Below the pieces are notes generated by a model, which saw nothing but the letters and a program-made list of their open reading frames with translations, searched no databases and was not told the DNA's origin. A program made the position numbers and the translations under genes. Positions 7,321 through 15,794 of a stretch of DNA of 44,519 bases are shown here, in pieces. Source of the stretch: Candidatus Hatepunaea meridiana (GTDB lineage: Bacteria > Electryoneota > AABM5-125-24 > Hatepunaeales > Hatepunaeaceae); the NCBI GenBank assembly GCA_030765125.1, contig JAVCDD010000128.1, positions 1-44,519 on the forward strand. The letters run 5' to 3'. How positions within the stretch are numbered: the first letter of the stretch is position 1; every line of letters begins with the position of its first letter.

Positions 7321-7911
7321 ATGAATAAACGAGAAATATTTACATCTTTACTGAACCGTCGCGCCGAGTCATCCTTCAGAACGACGTTTACCATATCGCA
7401 AGAAGCCGTCGATGGGCTTAAATGGTTATCCGATAACCTCGGAATTGCTTTCAAGGATATTATAGACACAATCCTGAATGAACATCAACCCAATACCGAC
7501 AATTCCGAAAATTCTACCTGCATTCAGGAAATTATCAGCAAACTCAATGGGGTTCAATTCGAAACCATCAAACTTTCTATACGTAAAACACTCTCTGTTA
7601 GTCAGAACGCTATACATTCATTAAGTCAGCTTTCAAAAGACAAAAATATTTCGCGGGATATTTTAGTAAACCAGATTATTATCTATTCGAGATCGTGCAT
7701 TGAAGAGATGATTGTCGAGATCGAAAAGAATCATAAGGAAGCTCTTCAGATGATAAATAATTGGGTGCAGGAAGGAAAGAATATCGATGAGAAGTTGCAT
7801 GAAATGTTAGCACCTAATGACCTTATTGTTGATGAATTTAAAAACACTCTTAATTATGTGGAGGATCGTAATAAGAGTGTTAGTGAGCGTTTATGTAATG
7901 GTGAGAATTAA
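7321..7911 (+). CDS. tandem ribbon-helix-helix-like protein
   Basis: A 196-residue protein that is not assigned to a named family. Two similar modules are visible. The first (about residues 17-53) reads SSFRTTFTISQEAVDGLKWL and then FKDIIDTIL. The second (about 83-121) reads IKLSIRKTLSVSQNAIHSL and then SRDILVNQII. Each has a short beta-like stretch followed by two helices, the order of a ribbon-helix-helix (Arc/CopG-type) unit. So one chain may supply the pair that normally forms a dimer. The remaining 75 residues are helical and charged. It is divergent from the hemerythrin-PAS gene and upstream of the octaheme cytochrome, so a regulatory role there is possible. No Shine-Dalgarno is visible; TATAAT directly abuts the ATG. 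Confidence 0.65.
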   Translation: MNKREIFTSLLNRRAESSFRTTFTISQEAVDGLKWLSDNLGIAFKDIIDTILNEHQPNTDNSENSTCIQEIISKLNGVQFETIKLSIRKTLSVSQNAIHSLSQLSKDKNISRDILVNQIIIYSRSCIEEMIVEIEKNHKEALQMINNWVQEGKNIDEKLHEMLAPNDLIVDEFKNTLNYVEDRNKSVSERLCNGEN

Positions 7912-7933
7912 ACGTCAATCATCCGTTAGGATA

Positions 7934-7975
7934 GACACTCCTGTCTGTCGGTTGACAAAGCCGGACAGGAGTGTC
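7934..7975. repeat. inverted repeat (GACACTCCTGTC), shared family with 38281
   Basis: GACACTCCTGTC (7934-7945) pairs with GACAGGAGTGTC (7964-7975). The reverse complement of its surroundings, with GACAGACAGGAGTGTCTATC, matches the direct repeats at 38281-38330. It lies between the tandem RHH gene and the octaheme cytochrome. Confidence 0.7.
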
Positions 7976-8012
7976 CAACCTACTGGAATTAATTTGCATA
8001 AATAGGTAATTA

Positions 8013-9584
8013 ATGAAAAATTATATAAGTATCCTGTTATTTTTCGGAGCTTTGCTTTTACTGATTATTCTGAGCCAACTTCCATATACTACGAAACAAT
8101 CGGATGATCTCTCTGATCTAAAGGCTGAGTATTCCCAAAAGCATATCCCCAGCGTTGATCATAGCAAACTCGGTGAACTCCAGCGGGATTTTAAGACACC
8201 ACAGGATGTTACCAAAGCGTGTATCTCCTGTCATACGGAGAGGCATAAAGAGGTTATGCAGTCTGCTCATTGGAACTGGGAGCGCGAAGCGTTCATAGAA
8301 GGTAGAGGCGTCACCTATGCAGGGAAAAAGAATTTGCTGAACAACTTCTGCATCGGCATTGGAGGCAGTGAGGTAAGCTGCACTCGCTGTCACGTTGGTT
8401 ATGGCTGGAAAGACCTGAGCTTCGATTTCACTGTAGAGGAAAACATCGACTGCATCGTCTGCCATGACGGGACCGGTGATTATTACAAGGCGATAAATGC
8501 TGCAGGTTATCCGGGAGATGACGTCGATCTGCAAAATGCTGCTCAGAACGTCGGTCATCCCCAGCGATCCAATTGCGGTAACTGTCACTTCTTTGGCGGT
8601 GGAGGCAATAACGTCAAACACGGCGATCTGGAAGAAGCGATGTTTGCACCATCAAGGGATATAGACGTTCACATGGCTGTTGAAGGTATGGATTTGCAGT
8701 GTGTTGCCTGTCATAAAGCTGAAAACCATCGCTTACTTGGCAAGATGTATTCCGTTTCCTCGATGAATAGAGATCGCGTTACCTGCGAGCAATGCCACGG
8801 TGAATCCCCACATCAGAAAAACATCCTGAACGAACATACGATCAAGGTTGCCTGCCAGACCTGTCATATCCCCATATACGCCAAAGTTAATGCAACCAAG
8901 ACATCGTGGGACTGGTCAACCGCCGGACGTTTGAAAGATGGCAAACCTTACAATGAAAACGATGATGACGGAAATATCACTTATATCTCGATTAAAGGTT
9001 CATTTACATGGGAGAAGAAGATCGAGCCGGAATACTGCTGGTTTAACGGAACTGCTGATCATTATTTCATTGGTGATAAGGTTGACACGACAAAAGTCGT
9101 TAAAATGAACACTTTAAACGGTGAATATGCAGATCCGGAATCCAAGATAATACCGGTCAAGATTCACCGCGCTAAGCAGATCTACGACTGTATGAACAAA
9201 ATGGTTATTCAGCCAAAACTATATGCGGAAGAAGAGGGACAGGGAGGCTACTGGAAGGATTTCGATTGGGACCTGGCTGCCAAGATTGGTATGGAGGCTT
9301 TAGACGTCCCTTACAGCGGGTTCTTTTGCTTTGTGAACACGGAGATGTATTGGCCCATCAATCATATGGTCTCTACGAAAGAGAAATCGGTATCCTGCAA
9401 GGAATGCCATAATCGCACTGAAAGTCGTTTGGCTGGTTTACAGGATTTCTATATGCCAGGTCGAGATCACAGCGTTGTAATTGATTTCTTTGGCATAGTA
9501 TTGATAGTTCTTTCACTCGCGGGTGTTATTATTCACGGGGTGATTCGGATTGTTGCGCATAATAAAAGGATATCAGAGGAATAA
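8013..9584 (+). CDS. octaheme c-type cytochrome, tetrathionate-reductase family
   Basis: A 523-residue exported multiheme cytochrome. Residues 4-24 form a signal or membrane anchor. Eight CxxCH motifs follow: CISCH, CTRCH, CIVCH, CGNCH, CVACH, CEQCH, CQTCH and CKECH. A C-terminal membrane helix lies at about 487-508 (VVIDFFGIVLIVLSLAGVII). Number and order of hemes fit the octaheme tetrathionate reductase (OTR) family, whose Shewanella member reduces tetrathionate, nitrite and hydroxylamine in vitro. The cytochrome b gene follows after one base, so electrons probably pass from quinol through cytochrome b to this periplasmic protein. YeeE and rhodanese genes downstream favour a sulfur-oxyanion substrate. 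The true physiological substrate, and direction of electron flow, are inference. Confidence 0.92.
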   Translation: MKNYISILLFFGALLLLIILSQLPYTTKQSDDLSDLKAEYSQKHIPSVDHSKLGELQRDFKTPQDVTKACISCHTERHKEVMQSAHWNWEREAFIEGRGVTYAGKKNLLNNFCIGIGGSEVSCTRCHVGYGWKDLSFDFTVEENIDCIVCHDGTGDYYKAINAAGYPGDDVDLQNAAQNVGHPQRSNCGNCHFFGGGGNNVKHGDLEEAMFAPSRDIDVHMAVEGMDLQCVACHKAENHRLLGKMYSVSSMNRDRVTCEQCHGESPHQKNILNEHTIKVACQTCHIPIYAKVNATKTSWDWSTAGRLKDGKPYNENDDDGNITYISIKGSFTWEKKIEPEYCWFNGTADHYFIGDKVDTTKVVKMNTLNGEYADPESKIIPVKIHRAKQIYDCMNKMVIQPKLYAEEEGQGGYWKDFDWDLAAKIGMEALDVPYSGFFCFVNTEMYWPINHMVSTKEKSVSCKECHNRTESRLAGLQDFYMPGRDHSVVIDFFGIVLIVLSLAGVIIHGVIRIVAHNKRISEE

Positions 9585-9585
9585 C

Positions 9586-10185
9586 ATGAAAAAGATATAC
9601 ATATATAAAGCATTTGAACGTTTCTGGCACTGGATGCAGGCGGCGTTGATAATCATTCTTATCATTACCGGCTTTGAAATCCACAGCTCTTTTGAGTTTT
9701 TCGGTTATGAAAATGCCGTGAATTATCATAGCAGTTCTGCCGTGATATTCATCATATTGATTATCTTCTCTATATTCTGGCATTTTGCAACCGGCGAATG
9801 GAAGCAGTATATACCAACTACAAAAAACCTAAAAGAGCAGATCGAATATTATCTCATCGGCATATTCAAGAATGCTCAGCATCCGGTAGAGAAGCACGAA
9901 TTAAGCAAACTCAATCCGTTGCAGCGTCTGACGTATCTTGGATTAAAGCTTCTGATTTTTCCGGTGATGGTCGGTTCGGGGCTGCTCTATCTATATTACC
10001 GTTATCCTCAACAGGGTGGAATACACATACTGGACATCGGCGGGCTGAAGGTCGTGGCATTATTACATACTGCCAGCGCCTTCCTGCTGGTAGCATTCCT
10101 GATCGCCCATCTTTACCTGATTACAACGGGACAGACGATTACGTCAAATCTTAAAGCGATGATTACGGGGTGGGAAGAAAAGTAA
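9586..10185 (+). CDS. membrane cytochrome b, partner of the octaheme cytochrome
   Basis: A 199-residue integral membrane protein of the cytochrome b561 / hydrogenase-formate dehydrogenase gamma type. Four or more membrane segments carry likely heme b histidines: RFWHWMQAAL in the first helix, NYHSSSAVIF and IFWHFATGEW in the second region, and LLHTASAFLL with LIAHLYLITTG near the end. The start at 9586 is preceded by AGAGGA and begins MKKIYIYKAFERFWHW; the ORF open from 9550 overlaps the cytochrome c gene. It would take electrons from menaquinol and pass them to the octaheme cytochrome encoded just upstream. The one-base gap indicates strict coupling. Confidence 0.9.
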   Translation: MKKIYIYKAFERFWHWMQAALIIILIITGFEIHSSFEFFGYENAVNYHSSSAVIFIILIIFSIFWHFATGEWKQYIPTTKNLKEQIEYYLIGIFKNAQHPVEKHELSKLNPLQRLTYLGLKLLIFPVMVGSGLLYLYYRYPQQGGIHILDIGGLKVVALLHTASAFLLVAFLIAHLYLITTGQTITSNLKAMITGWEEK

Positions 10186-10195
10186 GCAAGTAAGA

Positions 10196-10370
10196 AAGTG
10201 TGAAAGTGCAAAGAAAACTTTGTTCCGGCAGTTCTTTAAAGATTAATTTGTTCCGTCAGTTCTTTAGCTTAGCGGAGAACTGACGGGAAAGTCGCATCAA
10301 ACCGGCAGGTCTCCACTTCGTTCAAGACCTGCCGGAACAAAGTTTTCTTTCACACTTTCGTACTTTCGCA
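10196..10370. repeat. nested long inverted repeat between cytochrome b and YeeE genes
   Basis: The outer arms (10196-10231 and about 10329-10370) contain GCAAAGAAAACTTTGTTCCG and its complement. An inner hairpin pairs CCGTCAGTTCT with AGAACTGACGG. The whole could fold into a two-tier cruciform and separates the cytochrome pair from the sulfur-transport genes. Confidence 0.7.
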
Positions 10371-10397
10371 CTTTCGTACTTATTCAAGGATATTTTT

Positions 10398-10919
10398 ATG
10401 AAAACTAAACAAAATCAATATATGAACCCCTATCTGGCTGGGTTTCTGCTTGGATTGGTTTTACTGGCAGCGATATTTATCACAGGGCGAGGTCTTGGCG
10501 CAAGCGGGGCAATTAAAAGCGCTGTTATAACCGCTGTCAACACAATTGCGCCATACCACGCAGAAAATTCGGAATTCTATAGGAATTACAATGCCAGTCA
10601 TCCGAATCACCCGTTGAAATCCTGGTTATTCTTTGAAGTAATCGGGGTGCTGATCGGAGGGTTTATGTCCGGATTAATCAGTGGCAGACTGAAATTCAAG
10701 GTTGAACACGGACCTCGCATCAGATCGAAGGTTCGCCTGGTTATGGCGCTGATAGGTGGGATGTTGTTCGGTATAGGCGCCCTATTCGCAAGAGGATGCA
10801 CCAGTGGCGCTGCTCTTAGTGGAATGGCAGTTCTGTCTTTGGGTGGCTTTATCACTATGATGGCAATCTTCGGAACAGGATATGCACTGGCATTCTTCTT
10901 CAGAAGGTTTTGGTTGTGA
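10398..10919 (+). CDS. YeeE/YedE-family sulfur transport protein
   Basis: A 173-residue inner-membrane protein of the YeeE/YedE (DUF395) family. Helices are visible at about 13-33, 75-95, 113-131 and 140-168. The diagnostic loop FARGCTSGAALSG (about residues 130-142) contains the conserved cysteine that in TsuA-type thiosulfate importers relays the substrate. It is a half-size member, and the second half is probably supplied by the gene at 11014. The pair would import thiosulfate or another reduced sulfur species. An ATG at 10398 follows AAGGA. The upstream repeat may affect expression relative to the cytochromes. Confidence 0.9.
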   Translation: MKTKQNQYMNPYLAGFLLGLVLLAAIFITGRGLGASGAIKSAVITAVNTIAPYHAENSEFYRNYNASHPNHPLKSWLFFEVIGVLIGGFMSGLISGRLKFKVEHGPRIRSKVRLVMALIGGMLFGIGALFARGCTSGAALSGMAVLSLGGFITMMAIFGTGYALAFFFRRFWL

Positions 10920-11013
10920 TTGTGTCGGCAAAGGCGTTCCCGCCAGATTTCAATCAAACTTGTAACTTGTTGCTTGTAAACTTATAAACTTGCTAACTTT
11001 AAAAGGATAAATT

Positions 11014-12213
11014 ATGGCTCCTTTAGCGCCCGACATTATCGGTAATGAACTAAATTTAATGATAGCTCTGATAATAGGCATCGCTTTCGGATTTATACTC
11101 GAACAGGCTGGGTTTTCGTCTTCCAGGAAGCTTGCCGGTCTGTTTTATGGTTATGATTTCGTCGTGCTGCGCGTCTTCTTTACTGCAGCAATAACAGCAG
11201 CGAGCGGTATCGTTCTTTTAAGCCACTTCGGACTACTTAACATTGACCTCATCTATATCAACCCGACATTTTTAAGCTCAGCGATCATCGGAGGAATAAT
11301 TATGGGCGCTGGTTTTATAATAGGAGGGTTCTGCCCAGGGACGAGCGTCTGTGGCGCTGCTATTGGGAAGATTGATGCGATGGTGTTTATTCTGGGCACG
11401 TTCCTCGGTGTGTTCTTCTTTACTGAGGGATATCCTCTGTTTAAGAATCTCTATACAGCGAATAACCTCGGCAGCCCATTTGTATTCGATTCACTCGGCA
11501 TTTCCCGCGGTCTGTTTGCATTTCTACTTGTTACCGGTGCGGTGGGTGCGTTTATTGCTACCACTGTTATCGAGAATAAAGTCAACAAACGGAAGGTCGA
11601 AAAGCCTTTCCTGAAAAACTATCGTTATAGCATATTAACTGCCATTACCATTCTGATCGGTTTCATTCTAATATTTCTGCCGGATCAAAAAACCAAAGCG
11701 CTGGCGGTTGTGGCTGACAAGAATTGGGTTATTGAAGATCAAACAATACAAACAATCACGATAGACGAACTGGCGTTGCGTCTAACCGAACGTGATCGGA
11801 AAATCCAGCTCATAGATGTCCGTTCCACCAATGATTTTAATGCGGATAATATACCAACCGCTATAAACATTCCTCTTGATAGTCTTGCCAATGTCGAATG
11901 GCGCGATTTACTCACCCAGAGTAACAAAGATAATATTTTCTACTGTAAAGGTCAGCTCATGTCAAGTAAAGCAGCCGTCCTCTCGCGCCTGCTCGGAGAT
12001 AATCCGGTTAATTACGTGTTGGAAGGAGGATTGCAGGATTTCAATCATAATATTATGGATATTCAAGAAACAGAACTATCAGGCAGCAACCAGGAACTGG
12101 ACACCTATCGTTTTCGTAAGAATGTCAGGGAAAAGCTATTGATTCTTAAGAAGGAAGCGAAGAAGGAGCCTGTGATTCGTAAGAAGCCGAAAAAGGTTCA
12201 GGGGGGGTGTTGA
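11014..12213 (+). CDS. YeeE/YedE transporter fused to a rhodanese domain
   Basis: A 399-residue membrane protein. The N-terminal part (about residues 1-235) has several membrane helices and the family loop GGFCPGTSVCGAAIGK with two cysteines. The C-terminal part (about 248-355) is a rhodanese-like domain with the core LIDVRSTNDFNADNIPTAIN and an active-site loop YCKGQLMSSKAAV whose cysteine would carry a persulfide. A basic tail ends in GGC. The fusion implies that sulfane sulfur entering through the channel is handed directly to the rhodanese, on whichever side the domain lies. With the half-size YeeE upstream and the octaheme cytochrome it makes a compact sulfur module. The start follows AAAGGA. 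Confidence 0.92.
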   Translation: MAPLAPDIIGNELNLMIALIIGIAFGFILEQAGFSSSRKLAGLFYGYDFVVLRVFFTAAITAASGIVLLSHFGLLNIDLIYINPTFLSSAIIGGIIMGAGFIIGGFCPGTSVCGAAIGKIDAMVFILGTFLGVFFFTEGYPLFKNLYTANNLGSPFVFDSLGISRGLFAFLLVTGAVGAFIATTVIENKVNKRKVEKPFLKNYRYSILTAITILIGFILIFLPDQKTKALAVVADKNWVIEDQTIQTITIDELALRLTERDRKIQLIDVRSTNDFNADNIPTAINIPLDSLANVEWRDLLTQSNKDNIFYCKGQLMSSKAAVLSRLLGDNPVNYVLEGGLQDFNHNIMDIQETELSGSNQELDTYRFRKNVREKLLILKKEAKKEPVIRKKPKKVQGGC

Positions 12214-12326
12214 TGTGGTTGGTTTAGAGTTCATCCTAAAGTTTCGGGATAGAATTTGAACTTCGTACTCCTTTTTATCAGCAATTAAGACATAGTCCAA
12301 ATTCATAAAGCCGGAGGGTGTTGCTG

Positions 12327-13719
12327 CATAAGCGCTCTAATAAGAAACTTGACATCAGGTAGTTTATGTATTATATTCTACCCTATGAAAACATCACTAT
12401 TAAATGAAGATTGGGCCATCCTTACTAAATTCTTGCCTAAAGGGTGGCAAACCAAAGCAAAAGAGCTTGGTGCTTTAGTCAGAAGGAAAAAAATTGATAG
12501 TGCTAACACCTTGCTCAGGATTCTACTGATTCACCTAGCAGATGGTAAATCTCTGCGTACTACAGCAGCTTATGCTAAAGAGGTGAACCTTTGCGACATC
12601 AAAGATGTGGCTTTAATCCACCGTCTCAGGGAATCAGGAGAATGGTTGCACTGGATGGCTGTAGAACTATTTAAGTCACTTCAAAGTCATCCTTCGCCTG
12701 ATACTATTTCCAACAGGTACAGAATACGTCTTGTTGATGGTTCATTGATAAGAGAACCCGGAACGACAGGCACCGACTGGCGTCTCCATTACTGTTTTCA
12801 ACTGAACAACTTAAGATGCGATACTTTTAAGATAACATCAACGAAAACGGGTGAATCATTACAGCGATACTCGATAAAAAAGGACGACTTTTTAATCGGT
12901 GATCGCGGCTATTGTCAACGAAAAGGTATTGTGCATGTTCTTAATCATCAAGGTCATGTAATGGTGCGTTTTCATTCTACCAATCTTCCTCTCTTTACAC
13001 GGAAAGGTAGCCCTTGTCCGGTTTTGAAATATTTGCGTTCCCTGCCTGACGGTGTTTCCGGCGATTGGGATGTCTGGTTTAAAGACCCTGATAATGGTCG
13101 TTTGATCAAAGGTCGCCTTTGTTCTTTAAGAAAAAGTAAGGATGCTATAGAAAAAGCAGAAAAGCAAGCTCGCCTATCAGCTTCCAAGCGGGGACGAAAA
13201 TTGAAGCCGGAGACACTTGAGTATGCAAGATATATAACTCTATTTACAACCGTTAACCGTCACAATTTCAAAAGAGAAGACCTATTATCTCTGTACCGTG
13301 GACGTTGGCAAATTGAGCTTGTTTTTAAGCATTTAAAGAGCATTATTGGCATTGGACATCTTCCAAATCACAGCCAGAAGAGCAGTATTTCTTGGCTGTA
13401 TGGCAAGATGGTTGTTGCTTTGCTTGTTGAGAGCTTATATCAAGAAGCCGAATTTTTTTCCCCCTAGGGGTATCCGATATGAGACCTCTGTGGGTAATGA
13501 TAAAACAATATTCAAAGGTGGTGTTAGGAGTCCTTGGCGCGAGTATGAATTTTGGTTCATGGTAGTTCAACATGCTATAATTCCTAGATTATCAATAACT
13601 CAAGCCTTACAACATTGGTCTACAATTAAAAAGAACTTGATGGAGAATCCAAGAAAACGGAGATTACAAATCGAATCACTAAGTTCTGTTATTCATTAGT
13701 TCTTATTAGAGCGCTTATG
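12327..13719 (+). mobile_element. IS4-family insertion sequence, 1393 bp
   Basis: The terminal inverted repeats CATAAGCGCTCTAATAAGAA (left end from 12327; its complement ends at 13719) bracket one transposase gene. The Y-x2-R-x3-E-x6-K signature places it in the IS4 family. No clear target-site duplication is seen at the flanks; GGGTG occurs near both ends but not at matching distances. The element separates the sulfur module from the repeat-rich region near 14 kb. Confidence 0.9.
12385..13699 (+). pseudogene. IS4-family transposase, frameshifted
   Basis: The DDE transposase is open from 12385 (MKTSLLNEDWAILTKF) to a stop at 13467. Catalytic landmarks are LVDGSLIREP (first D), DDFLIGDRGYCQRKG (second D) and YRGRWQIELVFKHLK, an exact match to the IS4 YREK signature that holds the catalytic E. 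The tail continues in the next frame (RGIRYETSVGND to 13699), including QHAIIPRLSITQALQHW. The switch falls at a run of seven T and five C near 13451-13465. Either one base was gained in that run, inactivating the gene, or the run is a slippery site (polymerase slippage or +1 shifting) that yields the full protein. All catalytic residues precede the shift. Confidence 0.85.
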
Positions 13720-13757
13720 GGGTGAAACCCACCGAATTAAATCGCAAGCCCTCAACG

Positions 13758-13845
13758 AAATATGGGGACAGTATACCTATTTTTTCAATAGACTGTCAGT
13801 CATTCTAAAATTACTTATAAAAATAGGTATACTGTCCCCATATTT
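13758..13845. repeat. REP/RAYT-like palindromic element, copy 3
   Basis: The arms AAATATGGGGACAGTATACC and its complement enclose AATAGACTGTCAGTCATTC. It is nearly identical to 4027-4113. Confidence 0.8.
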
Positions 13846-13892
13846 CAACAACCCCTTCGGGGTATTTGCTAACCTGTCATTTTTGCTAACCT

Positions 13893-13964
13893 GTCATTCC
13901 GGACTTGATCCGGAATCCACTATTAACAACAACTTCCTGGATTCCGGATCAAGTCCGGAATGAC
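13893..13964. repeat. palindrome GTCATTCCGGACTTGATCCG
   Basis: GTCATTCCGGACTTGATCCG and its exact complement, with an ATTCC extension, flank a short centre. This type of element (attccgga...tccggaat) is widespread between genes of many bacteria. It forms a strong cruciform or a bidirectional hairpin next to the end of the lipoprotein gene at 14033. Confidence 0.75.
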
Positions 13965-14032
13965 AATATTAGGTATTCCCGCACATCCTGCGGTGGGTTG
14001 ATAGCGGTGGTGCTATTCTCAAGGAAATTCAG

Positions 14033-14719
14033 TTACTTGAGAAAACCCCATTCCAGAGCAATATAGCCGGTTGCCGTAGGCGCAGGATTCGCTGGAAAAT
14101 CTGTTACGATCAGTTTAACCCAACGATTTTCCGGCGTCTTAATTATCCAGATAAGTTCATCACCTGATGTTTCATTATTAGCGCTCGTTTTCCATCTCTG
14201 ACCGATCACTAATTTATTGAACTCAGCCTTAACTTCGTTTAACAGAGGTTTACCGGTATCTCCCTTTGTAAGATCGGATAGATTGAAATCCGAATCGTCC
14301 TTAGCAAATGTAAAGCTTAACAGATCGGATTCTACAAGATTCTGATAGGCAGGATAACCTTTACAGGTTGTGTCGACGGCGCTGTAATTTACAGCTTCAG
14401 CATTTGAAGCCAAGGCGATGTATGGCATACCACCTAGGCAGCCGTCGGGTTTTTCGGCTTTGACCGTGCGAATAATGGCGTCATACGCGAAATCAGACAC
14501 GGTTAAGGAATCCAGATTGTTGGCTCCTCCCTGTTCGCCACTATACTCAAAATCAAAACCTACGCCCCCCGGATTTCTGGTGGCGCAAATTAGATAGGGT
14601 GAGGATAAACTTACAAATTGTTCCTCAACGGGGTTAACGACGTTATTGTTATCATCATCGCATGATGTTAAAGCGATGAGTAGAACTGCAAGAATTAAAA
14701 CACTGATGTGTGTTTTCAT
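14033..14719 (-). CDS. lipoprotein, possibly HmuY-like
   Basis: A 228-residue exported lipoprotein with a lipobox ending at C20 (LLIALTSC), followed by an Asp/Asn-rich tether (DDDNNN). The start at 14719 has AAGGA upstream. The mature part is beta-rich and has no named domain that can be asserted. Its end (ELIWIIKTPENRWVKLIVTDF, then TGYIALEWGF) resembles the last strands of HmuY-type proteins such as the one at 18771-19700 (HIYIIRTGDGKYAKVWFKNY, then GHISIQYAY). Two cysteines at CLGG and TCKG could form a disulfide. It lies upstream of nothing obvious and downstream of the FmdE-type gene on the same strand, separated by a palindrome. A heme- or metal-binding surface role is a guess. Confidence 0.7.
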   Translation of the reverse strand: MKTHISVLILAVLLIALTSCDDDNNNVVNPVEEQFVSLSSPYLICATRNPGGVGFDFEYSGEQGGANNLDSLTVSDFAYDAIIRTVKAEKPDGCLGGMPYIALASNAEAVNYSAVDTTCKGYPAYQNLVESDLLSFTFAKDDSDFNLSDLTKGDTGKPLLNEVKAEFNKLVIGQRWKTSANNETSGDELIWIIKTPENRWVKLIVTDFPANPAPTATGYIALEWGFLK

Positions 14720-14760
14720 TGGACATCCTTTAATTTTGTTGATGTTACTAATTTTTCTTA

Positions 14761-14846
14761 TAGGAACGCGGATGACGCTGATTATGCGGATTCTCACGGA
14801 TTCTTTTCCGCGTAAATCCGTTCAATCCGCGTAATCCGTGTTCCTA
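14761..14846. repeat. palindromic intergenic repeat (TAGGAACGCGGAT arms)
   Basis: TAGGAACGCGGAT and its near-complement ATCCGTGTTCCTA bracket further GCGGATT/AATCCGCG repeats. It fills the gap between the lipoprotein gene and the stop of the FmdE-type gene. Confidence 0.65.
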
Positions 14847-15557
14847 TTACCTTCCCGCCGCTTTCGGGAACTTGTAGTTTTTAAGCGGAACGACTTCGAT
14901 AACATCCTTCGGCGTATCGAGAAGAATCGTTTTCACGAAAGATTGAACTGTCTTTCTGGCATACTCTTTTTCCTCCTGATTTGCTTTCCCTTCAGGAATC
15001 TTGTGATGGAGCAGTTGCTTCATCTTCTTTGCCGTTTTAGGTGGAATCAGATTGAACTTATGAAAGACAGTCTTAACGGATTTGCCAGTATCCTTATGTT
15101 GAAAGATCATAACGATGTCACCCGGCGTGCCGGTATTCAGCGATTTATCGATCACAAGATCATCCCCATCGTGACCGTGGGGACCAACTCTGATAATTGT
15201 GGATGCGATGCATACCGGTTCTCCCATCCCTGATGCTGCGATTTGAATCTGCCCTCGAACGGGGATGCCTTTGGGGTACAGCTCCTTCAGCGCAAGGTGG
15301 GTCATCATATAGCCTGACGCAGACGAGGCGCAGATATGCCCATTGAACTTCGCTATATCAGTAACGCTGATGTGGATAACATCCTTACCCTCAGGCAAAG
15401 ACCCTTTCATAACCGCATCAGGTTCACTGATTACGATTGTTGGCGCTTTATCGTAAAACGCATTCCATTGGTCGTGCTCGGCGGCTTGAATGCCGACTAT
15501 ACCTGTGGTTAGTGTAAAACCAAGGACGAGTATAAAGGCTATTGTGTTTCTTTTCAT
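14847..15557 (-). CDS. secreted FmdE-family protein
   Basis: A 236-residue protein with a signal peptide (residues 1 to about 24, ending TGIVGIQAAEHD), so probably periplasmic. The body matches the FmdE domain (formylmethanofuran dehydrogenase subunit E-like): FNGHICASSASGYMMTHLAL, then GEPVCIASTI, GPHGHDGDDLVI and PGDIVMIFQHKDTGKSVKTVF. Its histidines and cysteines could bind a metal. It is not part of methanofuran metabolism here, because no other such gene is present. The start at 15557 has AGGAAAGG nearby. A TAGATATGTCTA motif lies upstream and is shared with the DtxR-type gene promoter. In many anaerobes secreted FmdE proteins sit by metal or cofactor transport genes; the exact function is unknown. 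Confidence 0.82.
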   Translation of the reverse strand: MKRNTIAFILVLGFTLTTGIVGIQAAEHDQWNAFYDKAPTIVISEPDAVMKGSLPEGKDVIHISVTDIAKFNGHICASSASGYMMTHLALKELYPKGIPVRGQIQIAASGMGEPVCIASTIIRVGPHGHDGDDLVIDKSLNTGTPGDIVMIFQHKDTGKSVKTVFHKFNLIPPKTAKKMKQLLHHKIPEGKANQEEKEYARKTVQSFVKTILLDTPKDVIEVVPLKNYKFPKAAGR

Positions 15558-15622
15558 TGTTCCTTTCCTTAATGTGAATTTAGGAATGTAAATATACCTA
15601 ATATAGAATATCATTTATTCTA

Positions 15623-15634
15623 TAGATATGTCTA
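15623..15634. promoter_or_regulatory. candidate DtxR-type operator upstream of the FmdE gene
   Basis: TAGATATGTCTA is a near-palindrome (TAGA-N4-TCTA), about 66-77 bases before the FmdE start. It is related to the perfect palindrome TAGATATATCTA at 15795-15806. A second TTAGACAT...ATATCT stretch follows within 30 bases. Assignment to the DtxR-type protein is inference. Confidence 0.4.
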
Positions 15635-15760
15635 ACAAGATATGAAATGTCTAATCAAATATCAATAGAAACCTGTCAAATATTCATCGACACTAAATAT
15701 TTTCGTTATACCGAAATGTTATCAAGGGGCTCGATTAAAAGGAAGTCACTTAAAATAAAC

Positions 15761-15789
15761 TTGCATTAGCTAAACTAATAGGATATATT
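15761..15789 (+). promoter_or_regulatory. sigma-70 promoter of the DtxR-type regulator
   Basis: TTGCAT (15761-15766) is separated by 17 bases from TATATT (15784-15789). The TAGATATATCTA palindrome follows at 15795-15806, over the likely transcription start, as expected for an autorepressed gene. Confidence 0.55.
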
Positions 15790-15794
15790 GTTAG

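Noticed and set aside
7934-7975. Intrinsic terminator after the tandem RHH gene
   Set aside because: The stem lacks a following T-run and belongs to a repeat family found elsewhere in the window.
12316-13724. GGGTG near both ends of the IS4 element as target-site duplication
   Set aside because: The left copy is six bases away from the inverted repeat while the right copy touches it, so they are not a proper duplication.
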